Assembly (NCBI RefSeq): GCF_025857195.1
Contig: NZ_CP109787.1
Coordinates: 809,501 to 873,500 of the forward strand
DNA length: 64,000 nt
DNA from: Leisingera thetidis
GTDB taxonomy: Bacteria; Pseudomonadota; Alphaproteobacteria; Rhodobacterales; Rhodobacteraceae
Direction: 5' to 3'
Made by a program: the position numbers and the translations under genes. Position 1 is the first letter of the stretch; every line of letters begins with the position of its first letter. Below, one piece after another: positions 61,808 to 64,000 of the stretch. Below the pieces are notes generated by a model. The model saw only the letters and a list, made by a program, of their open reading frames with translations. It was not told where the DNA came from and did not search any database.

Positions 61808-62728
61808 TCACGCCTTCGGGTGGGCGCGCATGTAGACCTCCATCAGGTGCGTCGTGTCCACCGCGGTATAGGCCTGGGTGGTCGACAGCGAGGCATGCCC
61901 CAGCAGCTCCTGGATGGCGCGCAGATCGCCGCCGGCCTCCAGCAGATGGGTGGCAAAACTGTGCCGCAGCGCATGCGGGGTTGCGGTTGCGGGCAGCCCC
62001 AGCTGGGCCCGGGTCCGGGCCATCACGCCCTGGATCTGGCGCGGATTGAGCGCGCCGCCGCGCACCCCGCGGAACAGCGGCGCGTCCGCCTCCTGCGGAT
62101 GCGGGCACAGCTCAAGATAGCGCGCCACCGCATCGCGGGCGGCTGGCAGCACCGGCACCACCCGCTCTTTCCGGCCCTTGCCCAGGATGCGCAGCACCGC
62201 AGGCAGCGGCGCGTCGCGGCCCTTGAGGCCGAGCGCCTCGGAAATCCTGAGGCCGCAGCCGTACAGCAGCGTCACCACCGCCGCATCGCGCGCCGCCACC
62301 CAGGTGGTCTGCGATTGCAGCTCCACCGTTTCCAGCACCGCCCTGGCGGCCTCCGGCGCCAGCGGGCGCGGCAGCTTCTTCTGGAACTTGGGCGAGCGCG
62401 CCAGCAGCACCGCGGCCGGCTCGAACCCCTCGCGCCCGGCCAGCCATCGGTAGAAATTCTTGACCGCCGACAGCTTGCGCGCCAGCGACCGGGCGCCGGT
62501 GCCGGAGTTGCGCTCGGAAGCCATCCAGGCGCGCATGTCGGCGGTGGTGATCCGCGCCAGCGCGCCCAGCCCCTGCGGGCCGCCGGCATGGGCGGTCATG
62601 AAGGCGAGGAAGGCGGTGACATCGCCGCGGTAGGCGGCGAGGGTATTGGCAGAGGCCTCCTCCAGCCCGGCCAGCCGCTGCAGCCACAGCTGCAGGGCGT
62701 CGCGGCAGGCCGGGGAGATCATGGTCAT
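61808..62728 (-). CDS. xerC: Tyrosine recombinase XerC
   Basis: 306 aa. With XerD it resolves chromosome dimers at dif. The SAM-like N-domain is followed by the catalytic domain with Arg in GCGLRISEALGL, Lys in LGKGRKERVVP, H-x-x-R in PHALRHSFATH, His in ELLGHASLSTTQ and Tyr in AYTAVD. ATG 62728 overlaps the DUF484 stop by 4 bases. The DUF484-xerC pair is common in this group, supporting the xerC rather than the xerD call. Confidence 0.92.
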   Translation of the reverse strand: MTMISPACRDALQLWLQRLAGLEEASANTLAAYRGDVTAFLAFMTAHAGGPQGLGALARITTADMRAWMASERNSGTGARSLARKLSAVKNFYRWLAGREGFEPAAVLLARSPKFQKKLPRPLAPEAARAVLETVELQSQTTWVAARDAAVVTLLYGCGLRISEALGLKGRDAPLPAVLRILGKGRKERVVPVLPAARDAVARYLELCPHPQEADAPLFRGVRGGALNPRQIQGVMARTRAQLGLPATATPHALRHSFATHLLEAGGDLRAIQELLGHASLSTTQAYTAVDTTHLMEVYMRAHPKA

Positions 62729-63432
62729 GACAGCCAGCAGCGCATCGCCCGCTCGAACACGCCGCCGAAGAAGGTCAGGAGATCGGTGCCCTGCATCGGC
62801 GAGAACTGGTGCGGGTCTTCCGAACCCATCACCAGCATGCCGGGCAGGCGCCCGTCGCCGAGGTCCAGCATCAGGCAGGCTTCCGAGCGGATCCACTCCG
62901 CCTTGGGGCCGTAGATCCGCGGGCTGCCGGCCTGGGTCTGGCGCAGGGTCACCTTCCGCAGGCTGCCGGGCTGCCCGGCATAGTTTTCGGTGAAGCCGGG
63001 ACCGGCCAGTTTCAGGGAGCCGGATTTGCGCTCCACCTCGGCGCCGCCGGGCTGGGCGGTTTCCAGAACCAGTGCCAGGGCGTGGACGCGCAGGATCTCC
63101 GGCAGGTCCTGTTCCAGGCACGCGAGAAAGGCGGCAAAGTCCCGCGGCTCCAGCAGCCGCAGCACGGCACGGTGGATCAGGTTGGTGCCGGCCAGATTGT
63201 CATAGGCCGCGGCAATGACCGAGCGGTGGGTATCCTCCAGCCGGTCGAGCCGGGCCGCCATCCGCTCCATCGCGATGCCGCGCAGATCAACGACATTGGA
63301 GCCCATCGCCCGCTCATTGGCGGCGACAAGCGCGTTCATCAGGTGCTGGTCCTCCAGCACGGCGTCGGGTTTGGCGAGGATCGCCTCGCGCAATTGGTCT
63401 TCCAGGCTGATTGAATTGCTTGAACTGCTCAT
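62725..63432 (-). CDS. DUF484-family protein
   Basis: 235 aa, GAF-like C-terminal half. Its N-terminal helix (SLEDQLREAILAKPDAVLED) and DLRGIAMERMAARLDRLEDTHR are standard. Function unknown; consistently placed before xerC. ATG 63432 is chosen because upstream in-frame codons are low complexity. Confidence 0.9.
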   Translation of the reverse strand: MSSSSNSISLEDQLREAILAKPDAVLEDQHLMNALVAANERAMGSNVVDLRGIAMERMAARLDRLEDTHRSVIAAAYDNLAGTNLIHRAVLRLLEPRDFAAFLACLEQDLPEILRVHALALVLETAQPGGAEVERKSGSLKLAGPGFTENYAGQPGSLRKVTLRQTQAGSPRIYGPKAEWIRSEACLMLDLGDGRLPGMLVMGSEDPHQFSPMQGTDLLTFFGGVFERAMRCWLS

Positions 63433-63541
63433 GCGTGAACTCTTGCGGCTCCGGACCTCTGGCGGGTTTGGACCTGTGTATAACACGGGATGCAGGCAAT
63501 GCTGCGGAAAAATGCAGCTGTGGCGGAAATTGCTGCGGCGG

Positions 63542-63655
63542 GGGCTCCCGCCCGTCGCCGGTGCATTGGCATGCCCCGCTCCCGTTGGGCCGGGCGCCGG
63601 GCAAATGCCCGGCGCTGCGCCGCAATCCGGGGAGCACGGAGGCGCGGGAAGGCAC
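63542..63655. repeat. Intergenic hairpin repeat, copy 3
   Basis: Opens GGGCTCCCGCCCGTCGCCGG and closes GGCGCGGGAAGGCACTGCC. The core stem is GCGCCGGGCA (63594-63603) and TGCCCGGCGC (63606-63615). The CTCCCGTTGGGC flank is shared with copy 2. Unlike the others it lies between two same-strand genes. Confidence 0.65.
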
Positions 63656-63684
63656 TGCCTTCCGGACAACGGCTCCGCAAGGAA

Positions 63685-63712
63685 AAAGGCGCCCCGGAAG
63701 CGGAGCGCCTTT
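63685..63712 (-). terminator. Intrinsic terminator of fsa
   Basis: On the minus strand AAAGGCGC, 12-base loop, GCGCCTTT followed by TT. It begins 25 bases after the fsa stop and ends in a five-T run. Confidence 0.8.
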
Positions 63713-63737
63713 CAACAGCTCTGATCTGCTTGCCGGA

Positions 63738-64000
63738 TCAGAGGATCTTGATCTCGGCCGCCTTGATGTCGGCAAGAAAGGCGTCCAGGCCCTTGTCGGT
63801 CAGCGGGTGGTTCACCATCGCCTTGATCACGGCGGGCGGCGCGGTGATCACATCGGCGCCGATGCGGGCCGAGTCCAGCACGTGGTTCACCGAGCGGATC
63901 GAGGCCGCCAGGATCTGGGTCTCAAAGCCATAGTTGTCATAGATGGTGCGGATGTCCTCGATCAGCTCCATGCCGTCGAGGTTGATGTCATCCAGACGGC
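63738..64000 (-). CDS. fsa: Transaldolase-like fructose-6-phosphate aldolase (C-terminal part)
   Basis: About 87 residues are visible; the gene runs off the right edge, so the start is outside the window. It carries [40 protein letters not shown] and the end [15 protein letters not shown], the standard C-terminus of TalC/Fsa small transaldolases. The catalytic Lys lies upstream, out of view, so activity cannot be judged. Confidence 0.88.
   Translation of the reverse strand, partial: RLDDINLDGMELIEDIRTIYDNYGFETQILAASIRSVNHVLDSARIGADVITAPPAVIKAMVNHPLTDKGLDAFLADIKAAEIKIL

Larger units (their letters stand above)
63433..63737. other. 305-base gap between DUF484 gene and fsa
   Basis: Holds repeat copy 3 (63542-63655) and the fsa terminator (63685-63712). 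The rest is the presumed promoter region of DUF484-xerC; no clear boxes are seen. Confidence 0.5.

Noticed and set aside
1..64000. tRNA, rRNA, CRISPR, insertion sequences or prophage
   Set aside because: Read through for T-loop-like patterns, regular spaced repeats, transposase motifs and phage genes; none found. xerC is the housekeeping recombinase.

Overview
The window is GC-rich, gene-dense alphaproteobacterial chromosome, most like the Roseobacter group of the Rhodobacteraceae (Leisingera/Phaeobacter/Ruegeria-type). The placement rests on gene content: a tamA-tamB pair, a bacterial phosphatidylcholine synthase, the order fsa / DUF484 / xerC, a YcjX-GNAT-YcjF operon, and many ATGA stop/start overlaps. 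It is an inference from families and layout, not from a marker gene. I saw no rRNA, tRNA, CRISPR array, insertion sequence or prophage.

Region 1 (1-2.7 kb) is ordinary: the end of a TIGR03084-type gene, a dgoK-like sugar-acid kinase and a divergent AraC regulator. Region 2 (2.7-31.1 kb) is the accessory centre. It starts as an exopolysaccharide (EPS) locus: initiating sugar-phosphate transferase, CpsD-like P-loop protein, Wzz-like protein, Wzx-like flippase and a GT4 glycosyltransferase. It continues as a long minus-strand unit, 28.1 down to 9.4 kb: Wzy-like polymerase, modular polyketide synthase (KS-AT-KR-DH-ACP-TE), GT2, an NRPS (formyltransferase, condensation remnant, adenylation domain interrupted by a luciferase-like monooxygenase, carrier protein), phosphopantetheinyl transferase, an SGNH hydrolase, an SGNH hydrolase fused to a glycosidase-like domain, and another GT2. 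Six of its seven downstream junctions overlap by 4 bases and the seventh is a 4-base gap. A WecG/TagA-type transferase and two more GT2 genes follow. I infer that the locus makes a glycan decorated with, or linked to, an N-formylated and probably oxidised amino-acid/polyketide unit. I do not recognise the product.

Region 3 (31.3-46.5 kb) is mostly housekeeping: glucokinase, TamA/TamB, a small winged-helix regulator behind a palindrome, a membrane protein, a GAPDH-family enzyme, an IclR regulator divergent from a glutamine-synthetase-like gene with a nested dyad between them, a lone gcvH, a flavodoxin-fold oxidoreductase, a D-2-hydroxyacid dehydrogenase and a NYN-domain protein. Region 4 (46.7-56.2 kb) holds truA, the ycjX-GNAT-ycjF operon, a truncated haemoglobin, an SDR-DoxX fusion with a DUF2269 partner, and ileS with a strong terminator.

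Region 5 (56.2-64 kb) has a three-gene set of unknown role (membrane-anchored protein plus two paralogous LysM/substrate-binding periplasmic proteins), a small orphan gene, an ogt-type methyltransferase, pcs, a frameshifted GDCCVxFC-family remnant, xerC, DUF484 and the end of fsa. A family of hairpin-bearing intergenic repeats sits at 262-415, 9239-9380, 50461-50552 (partial) and 63542-63655, mostly where genes converge.
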